From Bactrocera neohumeralis (lineage: Eukaryota > Arthropoda > Insecta > Diptera > Tephritidae), in assembly GCF_024586455.1 (NCBI RefSeq), contig NC_065922.1, positions 29,074,089 through 29,138,088 on the forward strand: DNA of 64,000 bases. The letters are read 5' to 3'. The first letter of the stretch is position 1, and the number at the start of each line of letters is the position of its first letter. The notes beneath the pieces are model-generated. The model was not told the origin of the DNA. It saw only the letters and a list, made by a program, of their open reading frames with translations, and ran no database searches. Positions 10,981-22,245 of this stretch are shown here, piece after piece. The translations under genes and the position numbers were made by a program.

Positions 10981-11935
10981 TGGAAAAATGTACGCAAGAA
11001 CAACGTATACAAAATATTCAATTTTATTATCTAAATAATCTTTCTCCAATTGCAACTTTTTGTGCGCTTTTGCTATTTCATTGTCCTAATAATCATCCAC
11101 CTGTGGCCGCTATTTGTCGAAATGTTGAAAATTTCGAACGTAGATTTTCTTAACGTAATGTTCAAGTGCCAATAAAACAAAGAACCACTCGAGGTAATGA
11201 AAAGTGTTGCTGAAGATCGCAATTTGTCGATTGTAAGACGTCCTCAAGAATTGGGAGTATCTCAAACCATAACATGGCAAATTTTGAGAAAGCATTTGGG
11301 CTTTCATCTATATAAAATTGTTCTCACTCAAGAACTGGATCCATTGGACCGTTGTAAATGTCGTGAATTTTCTGATTTTTCTTTGGAACAACTTGAAAAC
11401 GATAACGATTTTTTTAAGAAAATCATCTTCTCTGATAAGGCTCACTTTCATCTGACTACTGCGGTAAATAAAAAAACTGTCGATTCTGGTGCGATGAAAA
11501 TGCACAAATCATTCATGAATAACCATTACATTTCCCTAAATTGACAGTTTCGTGTGATTTTTGGTCTGGTGGAATCATCGGTCCGTACTTCTTTCGAAAT
11601 GAAGCTGGTGACACCGTTATTGTCAATGCAGAGCTATATAGAGCGATGATAACGAACTTTTGTTGGCCGCAATTGGAAAAATTTGATCTTGAAAATATCT
11701 GGTTTCAATAAGGCGGGGCTACGTGCTAGGCAGCACATGCAACAGCCGAATTATTGCGAGAAAAGTTTGGAGATTCGATTATTTCAAGAAATTGTGACTC
11801 ATGAATTGGGTTAATCGAATTCATTCCAGCAAAAGAAGTCGTGAAGTTCATTTGAAAGATGTTATATTCAGAACTTAATTGCATCGATAGCACTTCACAC
11901 ATAGTAAAAAAACATTTGAATTTCCTTAACAATTA
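10981..11935 (+). pseudogene. rosa-like (DD41D) mariner transposase, near full length but broken
   Basis: It opens at ATG 10981 with MEKCTQEQRIQNIQFYYLNN, the usual N-terminus of this family (MEKxTxEQRxQIIxFYYxNxxS). Blocks follow in order: ICRNVENFER; SIVRRPQELGVSQTITWQIL; GFHLYKIVLTQELDPLDR; IIFSDKAHFH (first catalytic region, SDEAHFW, with Glu to Lys); WSGGIIGPYFFRNEAGDTVI; a damaged second-Asp region (WFQ-stop-GGATC, normally WFQQDGATCH) near 11700; and TAELLREKFGDSIISRNCDS. Stops and frameshifts occur at about 11150, 11540, 11710 and 11810. The longest intact frame is 11197-11544. Clear terminal repeats were not identified. A second copy of the same subfamily lies at 17745-18285 on the opposite strand. 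Confidence 0.85.
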
Positions 11936-12249
11936 GTGTGTTTTTTTGAAAAGGGATCATATCATTCTTATTCGGAAACTCTGTTCATGTAAAAGCAACA
12001 ACAAAGTCGTTTTATTAATATTTCCATATTTGAGATCCGCTTTTCTATTGTAAATGGTGCAAATGACAAATGATGTGCTTTTAAAACTTAAGACTTACAA
12101 TCAATTACAGTAATTTACAGAAAACAAAACGGGGATAGAGAAAAATTTTTTAAACGCGAAATAAAGAATTTCTCCACTGAGAGGGAATATGTGAGCGCAG
12201 GGTTGCACCAAAAGTGCTGCCCGTTTGTTGGATCATCTTTTATAGTTTG

Positions 12250-12285
12250 TTCGATTCGTTAGAGAGTAACGTGTGGCGAATCGAA
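12250..12285. repeat. hairpin: 9-bp perfect stem
   Basis: TTCGATTCG at 12250-12258 is perfectly complementary to CGAATCGAA at 12277-12285, leaving an 18-nt loop. Its surroundings are less AT-rich than the neighbouring sequence. Role unknown. Confidence 0.4.
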
Positions 12286-12883
12286 GAGATCTATTATCGT
12301 TACAACCTTCAAATAATGTTGTATTTAAAATTAGAATTAGTCAAAGCATAAAATAATGATGTTTTAACAAATTTTTCGAATATCAACAATTTTGAAACAA
12401 CATTTTTGAATGTATTCCAATTCTTAGCAGTTTGGCTCAAAAATAATATATGTATGTGGCGCTGAGTGTAAGATGACGGACGAAATACTGTATTATTGAA
12501 CCAAAAAGGACAGATTACAACACAAGATTGACATAGTCAAAACGAGAAAAGGAAATGAAGCGCCAGGATGCGTGTACACTGTTTTCAAAAATACTAAAAA
12601 AAGTCGGAAAGCTGCAGACAGACAGCGAACACGAACGCATCTGCATATCCAGTTTTGGACTTTTTAAAGCCTGTACAATTATTTAAAATAAAAAGAAGAT
12701 TCTACTATGTATAAAGAAAATAATTTTTAAAAAATGTATATTGAATTTTTTTTGGAATTTTCGAAGATTTTAATTTAAAAATAGTACTTTAATTTTCATA
12801 CACAAATGCTTATAATAAATAAGAAAACAGTAAAATAAATATTTAGATTGGCATTTTAAAGAAAAATAGCGCTTTTCACTCAC

Positions 12884-12916
12884 CGTATTAACTGCTTTTT
12901 CTGCTTGGATGCCCAT
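12884..12916 (-). CDS. candidate host first coding exon (11 codons)
   Basis: On the minus strand an ATG at 12916-12914 follows a purine-rich leader (GTGAAAAAATGG context). It opens the frame MGIQAEKAVNT, and the codons end exactly at a good splice donor, ACG|GTGAGTG (donor bases at 12883-12877). The intron would extend toward lower coordinates. A less AT-rich block upstream (13240-13430) could hold the promoter: it contains TCAGTTT, an initiator-like motif, on the minus strand near 13320. No downstream exon was identified in the window and I do not recognise the peptide. The ATG, clean short frame and strong donor together are suggestive but could be chance. Confidence 0.25.
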
Positions 12917-15029
12917 TTTTTCACGCTTCACCACACATATTTTTAAAAACACTACTTTGAAACACTTGCACTGTTTATTCACTTTCACTTATTATTACTA
13001 CTAATAATTAAGAAAAAACCTAACAAAAACACTTTTGCATTTTTTTAAACACTTTCAAACTTTTGAAAAAATAACTTTTCAACTTTTATGAAAACCTTTC
13101 AACTTTTTTTAAAAACTTGCATTACTTTATTTTATTGAAAAAACACATATTATGCTAATAATCTACAACTATAACACTAACTCAAACTAACGCTTTTACT
13201 TTTTCACTATTAATTTCACTCACTTTCACACACATCTTCTACGAGCAGCTTTTATGACGCGATTACGACAAGATCGATGGGTGAGAATTCGGGCTTTTTC
13301 TTTTGAATTAAAATTAAACTGACTTAACGTTCACAAAGTGATATTTGATGCGGCGTCTTGTTTTAACAGCGCTCAAATGTATGCAATATAAGTTGTGGCT
13401 GGCGCTTCAGCAATTGACGAGTTGAGCTGGAATAAAAGGAAAATTAAATTATTGTTATTTTTGTACTTAGTACAAAGGTGCATGGTTTATTAAATAAAAA
13501 TATAGCATATTTGATTACATAAAAAATAGAAAAAGACTATTTTAAGTATTCTTATGCAGTTACTAGTATAGAAGACAGCTACTCCATTTGAAGTTGCATA
13601 AATTTCTACTTAATTCTACCAAAACTCAAATTATTTTTTACCTTAACAAGTAAACCAAATTGACTACTTCAGCTAAATTTGCATGCATGTTTTTATATAT
13701 TATGTAAAAAATCCCACTTCTAATATTTCTTAGATGTATGAAGTAGGATTGCAGAACGTAAGACCGAAATTGTTGTCTAGCCGTTACTCATTTAAGAGTG
13801 TCCACTTTTATTTCAAGTTTTTTGGTATAAATAAGCGCTCTCGAGTGCTTTAAAAATATCAAATAGCAGACTGCTTAGAAATGGCTGGTTGACGACAGTT
13901 TTGATTTCAGCTTTTCTTTTACGCAAGCTTCAGCATTTTTTGCGAGCGGTATGATTATTAGCTAAGAATTATTTCTGCCAAAATAAGTGATATGTTTAAG
14001 TGGGCTGAACGCTACTTATTTACAATGAAAATGGTTCATATCGTACAATACCTTCGAGCTGAAAAGGGTCTAAAAGGTGACCGTGAGTTTTTTGCGAACA
14101 GGTCATTTGCAGGATAAGTAGAAAAAGGGGAGGTTATAATGTTTGACAAAAACAAAATTATACACCGGCACCATCTTGACTTGCCTAGTAGGTCAAGGGT
14201 ATTCAGCTCATTAAAATTGTACAAAAGTTACAAAAGTATTGATTTCCCCTTGATTGATCTGAATAAACGTTGCTGTGCGTTGCCTGTCAATCGGAAAAGT
14301 CGGTGCCTTAAACAGTTCTTGGTATGAGCAACTTCACAAGAGACATTTTTATAGGCGGAAGGCTCCGCAGTGAATATGAATTTCCGTGAACTTGCTATTA
14401 TGCTCAATAGGAGCGTGAAATCTCTTATTAATGATGACTTTCCTTACTCATAAGCAAATATTCGATTTTTGTTGATTTTTTACTAAATTGTATAATTTTC
14501 AAACTAATTTAATTAGAAAAATTAAATTCGAACTTTCTTTGGACTTTGAAAATCTATCTGTTCTCCTATTTCATCATGTTAGAAGTATGCTTAAGCATTT
14601 TTGGTGAGCATGTTGCCGTTTGTTTTTTTTTTTTTTTGAAGAGTTTGAATAGTAGTAAGAGTTTTGCCTGAACTATGAAATTGTATTGCTAATCGACTCA
14701 GAATTGTGTTCAAATTGTGCTCTGTGTATTCAAACCTCGGTTTCTTTGGTCTTGATATTTAAGGGATCGTCTCTCGAAAAATTTATTTTTTTATGCATTT
14801 TCATTGAGATATAAAGCTAATCTAGAAGTTGAAAAAAAAAAATGGATTTCTTAAGCTTAAATTAAATGGGTATAATAGCGAAAAACTTTTACCCCTCGTA
14901 CAATTCGAATTGTATCGATGGTTCAAAAATCAAAATTTTAAGATTTTTTTTCTTTGAAACCACCTTTTTTGAATCAAACGACGATGATATATAGAGGCCA
15001 CCTGAAAATTTAAAGTTTGCTAGGAAGTT

Positions 15030-15610
15030 TACGACACCCAAAACGAAACGTGGCAGTTAAATATATATAAATGGGAACCTGATGAAGTGAAGAGCTTAGT
15101 CGGTTTAGTCATAATTATCTATATGTCTGCCTGTACATTATATATTCGCGAATTAGTCTCTCAGTTTTTGAGATATTGATATGAAATTTTGCACATCTTC
15201 TCTTTTTCCCCAAGAAGCTGCTCATTTTTCGGAATCGTCAGTAACGGACGACTATAGCATATTGCTATCATACAAACTGCACGACCCAACTCAAGCCCTT
15301 GTATGGAAAATTTTTTTAGTTGACGAGATATATTCACGAAATTAGGCACGGATTACAGCGTAAGGCTTAGCTTCAATCTCTGAAGAAATTGTTAAGATCG
15401 GATGACTATAGCATATAGGTGCCATACAAACAAGCTGAACAAAATCTAATTCTTGTGAGGAAAACTTTTTGATTTGACGAAATGTCTTCACGAAATTTGG
15501 CACACATTATCTTTCAGAACAACGCTATAAACTAATAAGAAAACATTGTTCAGATCAGTTTACTATAGCATATATGTAGCTGTCATGCAAACTGAGCGAT
15601 TAATATTCTT
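15030..15610 (+). repeat. fly interspersed tandem repeat, fullest plus-strand copy
   Basis: The head is recognisable (near 15030 'gtttacgacacccaaaacga', then 'tgtctgcctgta', then 'ctcagtttttgagatattga'). The core 'ctatagcatat' then occurs at 15252, 15406 and 15563, giving unit lengths of 154 and 157 bp. Each unit also has 'acgaaattnggcac' and 'gaagaaattgttnagatc'. Non-coding. This copy defines the orientation used for the other copies. Confidence 0.85.
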
Positions 15611-17744
15611 TTAATGCTATAAGAAGCGCAACTGTGAGGAGTACTAAAGCCTCTGCTGAGTTGACAGTCCTAGATGAGATAAAAGATCCGAGTCCCTTCC
15701 GTTTACGTAGACCCGACTGTCATGAGGACGAAGACATTAGAGCTTCGCTGTGAAGGTTTTTTCTTGTTATACCAACAATTTAATTCTTGTACCCTTGACT
15801 CGGTACTAGATACGTTTTTACAATTCATCCATTTTGCAAAAAACTGTATAAAGTTTAAAGAAAACGTACTATGCAAGCAAATTTTAAATGGGTTAAGTTG
15901 TGAAAATTTATTTTGTTTCAAAAACGCAGGTTCTTAGCATAACAGTTGTCTGTAGAGATTCTTGAGGAATGTAATTTCGAAAATCGACCTAGTAACCTCC
16001 ATTTTATTTAAAATATTTTTTTTTAATATTATATAATATTTTTTTTGTAATTTTTTAACATTTTTTAGACATTCAAAAAAATTATAAAAACAAATTAAAT
16101 AAAAAAAAAAATTATAAAAAAAAAAATAAAATAAAAAAAAATTATTTTAAAATTTTTTATTTAAGCGCTAGAAATATCTAACCCCTTAAATTGAAGCCTT
16201 AATATAATACGATCTATTGAATGTACTTATGTATACGCCTAGAAACATTTCTTTTGCTGTTCCTGGGATTGTAGTTCTTACTCGATCAAATATGCCCCAC
16301 ACCAACACTTATCCTTGAGAAAATATTTCATTGTAATGTTTCAACATGAACAAATTACAAATATGAAAACACGCGGAAAAGAAAAGAAAGTAAACTTTTG
16401 TAATTTTAAATTTCCACTTCAATCCGCATAAAATAATAAAAAGCAAATATAAACTTAAACCTTGTTGAAAATAAGCATTTCCTTGTAAAAAGAAAACTAT
16501 ACTTTCAAGGCCAATATCTTATGCGCATATTAAAAAAGTGAAAAAACAGAGCTGCTACTGCCTCAACTCCAATGCAAACATTCCGTGCTCACAGAGTCTG
16601 AAGGCCAATTTAACTTGTTGCTTGGTCACCATAGGAGCAGCACTAGTACCAAGTACATCCCACTTACACCCACACAATTCTCAACATAACACATAAATAT
16701 TGCATTATTTATTCGCATACTTTTTTCAAGTATTTCTGCATAGACAAAATTTGAATTTGTATAAATAACGGTGCACTGTATTAAATTATACTTCGTATGC
16801 AGCTGTTAAGTGCATCTCCAAGCATAATTGCCAAAATGTTACTCATACGACACGCCGACCAGGTATGCTAACTAACAAATTAACCAACCGAAACTAGGTG
16901 AACTATGCGCAACAAAAACAAAAGTAACTGTATAAAGTAGTCGTAATGAAATGAAATAAATAGATGAAAATTTGATGAGCGTAAAATGCAAATTGTGAAC
17001 TTTTCATGCAACCTTGCGTAAAACTGCAGTTGTTGCTGTTGTTGTTGTTGTTAGTTGCAGGAGCGGAGCATATTTAATTGAAAAAGTTTGACGTCCAACA
17101 ATTTGCTTTTGACAAAATTGCTCAAAGAGCGCAAAAAGTTGTCGAAAAGGTGAAAAGCAATTGAATAGCTTTTTTAGTGTGGAAAAATCGTGTTTAATTT
17201 CTTTTTGAGGAGGAAATTATAGAGAAAATTTGATTAATCTGCTAAAATATGCGACTAACTGTTTTATATTGTTTAATGAATTATTTAGGTTTAGCGGGAA
17301 GTGTTTGTTGTTAAATAATATTAGTTAACTCAGCTCTTATAGTTTGGAGTAAGGTGGATTTTGGCTTGTAAGACCAAATGATGGCGAACTCTACAATATT
17401 TTCTTACTCTGGTGGGGGACTTAAATTGATAGACACGGCATTGAGGACAATTTCATTCTAAATTTACTATATTCATTGCTTATTTACTATTTTAAGATCC
17501 ATTTTATCTACCTAATTGTGTATACATGAGTTTTATGATTAGGAAACTGAGCGCGTGGAATCTATGAAAATGTTACAGAATGTTACAGAGTCTGTTATCA
17601 GAAAGACAAGTATATGATTAGCACAAAACATTTGGTAAAGGTCGTGACATTATCTAAAATTTACCTCAAAGGACCATCAAGCTCTATTAATGATGAATTT
17701 CAAAAGATTTACTTAGTGTGAATCGAGGCAATTAAGTTCTGAAT
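15611..17744. other. spacer with AT tract and TTG microsatellite
   Basis: Contains an almost pure A/T tract (about 15994-16165) and a GTT/TTG microsatellite at about 17031-17055. It also holds a possible TATA box (TATAAATAA, 16760-16768) about 70 bp upstream of CAAAATG, whose short frame MLLIRHADQ ends at a weak GTATGC donor (16836-16862). Evidence for a host exon is too thin to call. The remainder shows nothing recognisable. Confidence 0.4.
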
Positions 17745-18285
17745 ACATAATTATGCAAAGGGCTTCGATTAACCCAAATTTCGAGTACTTTTTCCACTAA
17801 GTCAAGCCGCATGTCATGAATAGCACGCTCAGTATTGACTTCCAAAGTTAGAAGCGAGTCTTGTTTATTGTTAAAGACTATTGACATCAAATAACCTCAC
17901 AAAAAGTAGTCTAAGAGTGTTAAATCACAACTTCTTGGAGACCATTAAATGTCACAATTTCTTGAAATAATCGAATCTCTAAACATTTCTCGCAATAATT
18001 CGGCTGTTGCACGTGCTGTGTGGTACCTAGACCTGTCTTGTTGTAACTAGAGTTTGTCAAGATCAACTTCTTTCAATTGCAGCCATAAAAAGTTGGTTAT
18101 CATCGATTTCACTCTTCATTGATGGTAACGGTGTCGCTAGCTTCATTTCGAAAGAAGTAGAGACCGATGATTACACCAGGTCAAAAATCACACCAAACTG
18201 TCAGTTTAGGAAAAGCAATGGGTGTTGATGAATAATGTGTGCACTTGCTTCGCACCAGAATCGACAGTTATGTTAATTTATCTCA
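17745..18285 (-). pseudogene. rosa-like (DD41D) transposase, C-terminal half
   Basis: On the minus strand from 18285 downward the DNA matches the 10981-11935 copy closely. It carries the catalytic-core pieces IIGLYFFRNEASDTVTIN, a second-Asp block QQDRSRYHTARATAELLRE, DSIISRNCDI, a stop, then SPRSCDLTLLDYFL. Counting the stop as one codon, 41 codons separate the second Asp from the Asp of LLDYFL, the spacing of the rosa (DD41D) lineage first named from a tephritid. C-terminal pieces VFNNKQDSLLTLE and DLVEKVLEIW follow. The N-terminal half is absent: similarity stops abruptly near 18285. Confidence 0.85.
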
Positions 18286-18465
18286 CCGTCCGGATGAAAG
18301 GAGGATGGAGCCATATGCAGAAGTTGACGCAAGTGAGGAAAGTGCTCTCAGCGCCATTCAATTGGGAGTGGCCAGAAACAATTATTTTGCATATGTAGTG
18401 TATCAAGTAGCTCACAACTTCCGGTCTTAGACCAAGTATCCTTTGGGTAGTCTAAAAACAACTGT

Positions 18466-19080
18466 TTGAAAGCGAGCTACTGTGAGAAGCCGAACCATCT
18501 CTCCTCAGGGTTGTGCGCTGGGTTTGGGATCCGCCACGTAAAAAACACTAGCAATGCAAAAACACAATCAGCCTCGGATGAGAGATTCCGAATTCCGAAA
18601 TCCGCATCAAAGCGAAGTTTTTCAATATACCAACGGAAGAGAAAGACGATGTGACCGAATAAGTCTTCTATGAGCGCTGGGAGCGCACCTATGAGAGCTG
18701 CTGCGATGCCAAAATCGTGCTTGGCGATTTCAACGCCGTCGGCAAAATCAGCCTCCTTGATGAAACATCCCCAAATAGGTTGAGACTGATCGACTTCGCC
18801 TGGGTCCGAACTATGGTTACAGTACTACTATTGTAGATTGCAGCATAGGAAAACTTATCAAGATGTCTGGCTGTCTTCGGTTTGAAAAACCACCAAGCAG
18901 GTCGATTATGTTGTGATAGACGGTAGTGTTTTAGACGAGCGTACGCTCTGAAGTTCTAGCGTTGACGCGAACCACTATCTTATTGCAGCGAAGACACGCA
19001 CGCGCCTCTTTGCAGCAGCGTCGAGAAGCTGCAATCAACTATAAAATGGCGAAAGCGCACGAAAAGTTGCAATTGGAGAA
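18466..19080 (+). pseudogene. RTE-type LINE apurinic-endonuclease fragment
   Basis: Reading through frameshifts gives PTEEKDDVTE near 18627, FYERWERTYESCCDAKIVLG with DFNAVGK (18668-18750), then LLDETSPNRLRLIDFAWVR and, near 18880, NHQAGR. These match the endonuclease of RTE/CFDP2-type LINEs (PTEEKDDVxxxFYExLExxY, KIVLGDFNAKVG, SPNGLRLIDFA, HxATW). The GDFN box holds the catalytic Asp and Asn of the endonuclease fold. A possible upstream part (18466-18600) is much decayed. There is no reverse transcriptase downstream. C-terminal pieces of the same LINE type occur at 46090 and 60965. Confidence 0.8.
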
Positions 19081-19459
19081 CGATTATTTTGATAATAAAA
19101 TTGAACAAATTGTTGTACTATATATCTTTCCATGATAAAATTGTAAATATTACTGAATACAATGAAAAAAATGAAATTACAGATTATGGCATTTAACAAA
19201 AATGGTCGAAACGTCCTTTAGAAATCATATCATCCCTATTGGAAAACCGTACTATTTAACTGATGGCATGTGAGGAACTATAAAAAGGTCGGATTGCTTA
19301 TATTTCTGTTAGTAATATGTGGTATTGCCGAAAAGTGGATAAAATCGGGTCATTACTACCCCTATCTCCCATATACTATAGTATGTACCTAATATAGGAA
19401 TTTCACGGTTTCATAATGAATACTTAAAGGTATCTCTCCGGCTTTGATCTGTGGAACAT

Positions 19460-19565
19460 AGCTCTTCCCTACTTGCTTTATTTGACGAGGTTTCTTCTAG
19501 AAATTTGGCACACATTTTTAGCCAAGACATTGCTATCATTTCCGAAGAAATTGCTAAGTTTAAAC
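19460..19565 (+). repeat. fragment of the fly interspersed tandem repeat
   Basis: About two-thirds of one unit: 'ctttatttgacgaggtttct', 'agaaatttggcacacat' and 'tttccgaagaaattgct', matching the units at 15030-15610. Confidence 0.7.
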
Positions 19566-19759
19566 AAAATCAAGATGAAATATATACTACTCTGATCAAA
19601 TTGAAAGGTGAATTATACTTCGCGTGTTTTTCGAAACGGATTTTTTGTATGTAAGTTGGTAGTACTGTTAGTGACAATTTCACGTCATTCAATTGGTATT
19701 TGAGATACGCGTCGTTTTGTGAGGCTCTAAAAGTTAATTCTTCGATTTTTACTTTGTCT

Positions 19760-20110
19760 GAATTTATTGAACAAAGAAGTGTAATAATGCACCATCTCAT
19801 ACTGCATTGGTTATTCGTGACCATTTTGCCACATTTTCAAATAATATCGTGCCGTTACCTCTGCATTCGCCTGATTTACCTTCGTGTGATTCCTGGCTAT
19901 TCAGCAAATTCACATGACCACTCCGAGGACACCGTTTTGACTCAATTGAGGATATAAAAGCTGAATCGAAGAAGGCTCTGATGGTCATCACGACGGAGGA
20001 TTTTTCCAACTGCTATGATGACTGGCAAATTCGTTGATATAAGTGTATTGCAGCGGTAGGGGATTACTTTGAAGGAGATGAAATGGACAAAATTCACCTT
20101 TTAATTTGAT
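19760..20110 (+). pseudogene. mariner transposase C-terminal fragment
   Basis: Across two frames it reads VIRDHFATFSNNIVPLPLHS, PDLPSCDSWLF (third catalytic Asp region, normally PDLAPCDFWLF), RGHRFDSIEDIKAESKKAL, and KCIAAVGDYFEGDEM at the C-terminus, all highly characteristic of mariner. The second catalytic block (HDNAPSHTA) survives only as a trace near 19787. A stop interrupts KFT-stop-PLRGHRF. The 5' two-thirds of the gene is missing. Confidence 0.85.
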
Positions 20111-22245
20111 CACAGTAGTATACCCTTTCATGCTATAAGAACTGCACTTGTAAACACCTTCGGCGCCCTTTTTGTAAATTCTAGTGAATGCAGCCTTCAT
20201 AAAGTTTTATGATATTTTCATTATTTAACAGCCGCTTAACTCTTTAAATGCTATTTGTACTTATGTATATATTCTCAATGTTATTAAGCTTAAGAAACTG
20301 ATACTCTTGCTACCAAGAATACACTCACATAGTTCCAAATTTAAATTAACTACCTTAAAAGCGCTAGAAGCAAGCGAAGATCCCAAATTGTTAAAAAGGG
20401 AATAATAATTGGCTGCCAAGGAGTAAAAGAACAGTTTCGAGGATAAAAATAGATTTTTTTCTTTATTTTTTTGTTGAATGTGCTTAAATGCTTATGCCAC
20501 ATGTCCTTCCGCATCGAATGAATTTGATGACAGTTAAGGTGATTATAAGGATATATATCGAGCGAAAAGCGAGCAAAGCGACAATGACGAGACAGCAGCA
20601 GTAAGAAGAGGGGGCGAGCTACACCCACACTTAGCATAAACAATCAAATGCATGTGTGTATATGTGTGTGTATATTGTCAAATGAGCTGAAAATTTGATA
20701 AGAAAAAGAAGTAACTGGAAAAAGAACAGCAGCAACAACAAGAACAACTTAAGCGCATATATAATAATTTATTTAATAGTCATGTCAGCAGAAATACAGC
20801 AGGAAATCGTGCAAGGAAAAAGTGAAACTGCTCATAAAGTACTTTGCTGGCACATATGTAATTATGCTCATGTTCATGTAAATTTATGTGTACATGTACT
20901 GTTAATGTGTATGTGTGTGTGTGCGCACTATTTGATGTACTTTGCTGACATTAACTTTTTTGCTCTTTGTGCAACTTTTGGTTGCTCTTTTTGTTGCGCG
21001 CCATGCAAATTGTGATTTTTTTTCTTTTTTTGCTGACAAAAAATAATACGCCTTTATGTGCTCAGATTTTGCTTTCGCAAAAATTTACTTTGTTGCAAAT
21101 TTAAGAGTTATTGACATGTCCCCGGCATAAGGAAATGCGTCATTTATTTTCTCTTGCCATTGCCGAAGTACTAGCAAAGTGAAAATTATAGCAAGTTTTC
21201 TTTCACAATTTATAAGTATGAGTAATTTGTGGCAAAAACGAGAAAGTTTAAGGCAGAACAAAAACACTTAAATTTCTTGTAGCAAAAGAGAATATATGCT
21301 AGTTTTTGAGCTCCTTTTGATGGATTATTACTTTTTATTAATAGACCTTCTATAATCACAAATTTAGTTGGTAGTCAGTGCTATCAGAAACTGCCAGAAA
21401 CTGTAGTCCAGCTCTTAATTGAAGCCTTTACAAAGAACTCAATTAAATTGATTATTATTTCCAAATTATTTTTGTACTAATTTTCTGGCAATAGAAAAAT
21501 ATATCTTTGGCTGCAAAAGGCGGCTTTGTTGTTTTTCAAAATGTTGTCCATATTATATTTGGACAATTTCAGAATTGAACGGATCTTTCGCTTATTTTGA
21601 CAAATGAAGGTAAGTATTAGCAACATTTTTGTGTTAGATGATCCACTGAGTTCTGAAATTGTCTTAATCAAGAGTATGGACCTGTAACTTCATTATTATT
21701 GACTGATCAAAATGAATTTAGATGTAAAGTGGATCAATGACACCAATTGTTTACACGCTGCTAGAATTCGTTCCGGTTTCTTTCGGGCTCAAGGCAACTT
21801 TTTCGTTGAACCAATAGAAAATATTAAGGGGAAATAAAGACAATGAATTGAAAATATCGATATTTTTATTTCATAGATTGTTTGATAAAATTAACAAAGA
21901 GAAGGCTCTAAGTTTCTTAAGTAATATTCCGAATCATTGTATTGTTATACGCTATTATGGAGAGTAGTTCTATTTCAGAACCTGCTAAAGAAATTTTTTC
22001 AAATACTTTTTTATCAAAACGATAATTTTTGAGCTTTGAACATCGGCAGTTATTTTCCTCAAAGTACGACAACTCATATAAAACAAATCAAACGTTGAAA
22101 AGCATATGCCTTTTTTGCACAAAACGCGTCATTTTGAAAGGAACGTTTATAAATTTGACAACTCAGATAATTAGTTTGTGAAATATTATTTTGAGTCGAG
22201 CAAAATAAAAACTAAAAATAAAATATTGTTTTTGGAAGGGAAAAA
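20111..22245. other. spacer without a recognised gene
   Basis: TG/TA-rich simple sequence occurs near 20650-20680 and 20870-20930, and a T-rich run near 21017. The open frame at 20695-21015 is driven by TG repeats (Cys/Val/His-rich) and is not considered a gene. It is likely host DNA. Confidence 0.45.

Larger units (their letters stand above)
11936..15029. other. AT-rich spacer with a possible host first exon
   Basis: No transposon gene is recognised. It includes a 9-bp-stem hairpin (12250-12285) and a candidate minus-strand first coding exon (12884-12916), both annotated separately. A 16-bp perfect palindrome TACAATTCGAATTGTA lies at 14899-14914. Near 14800 a short stretch (TTTTCATTGAGATATAAA) also occurs in the foldback element at about 6787. 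The rest shows nothing clear. Confidence 0.4.

Noticed and set aside
11308..11505. Minus-strand open frames overlapping the rosa-like transposase
   Set aside because: They are shadows of the plus-strand transposase frame 11197-11544.
14139..14460. Possible Tc1-like N-terminal helix-turn-helix (FRELAIMLNRSVKSL)
   Set aside because: Only one helix-like segment fits and no catalytic block or terminal repeat is nearby, so it is not strong enough to call.
20695..21015. 106-codon open frame
   Set aside because: Its second half is encoded by TG/TA-rich simple sequence, giving Cys/Val/His repeats, and no domain or conservation signal is visible.
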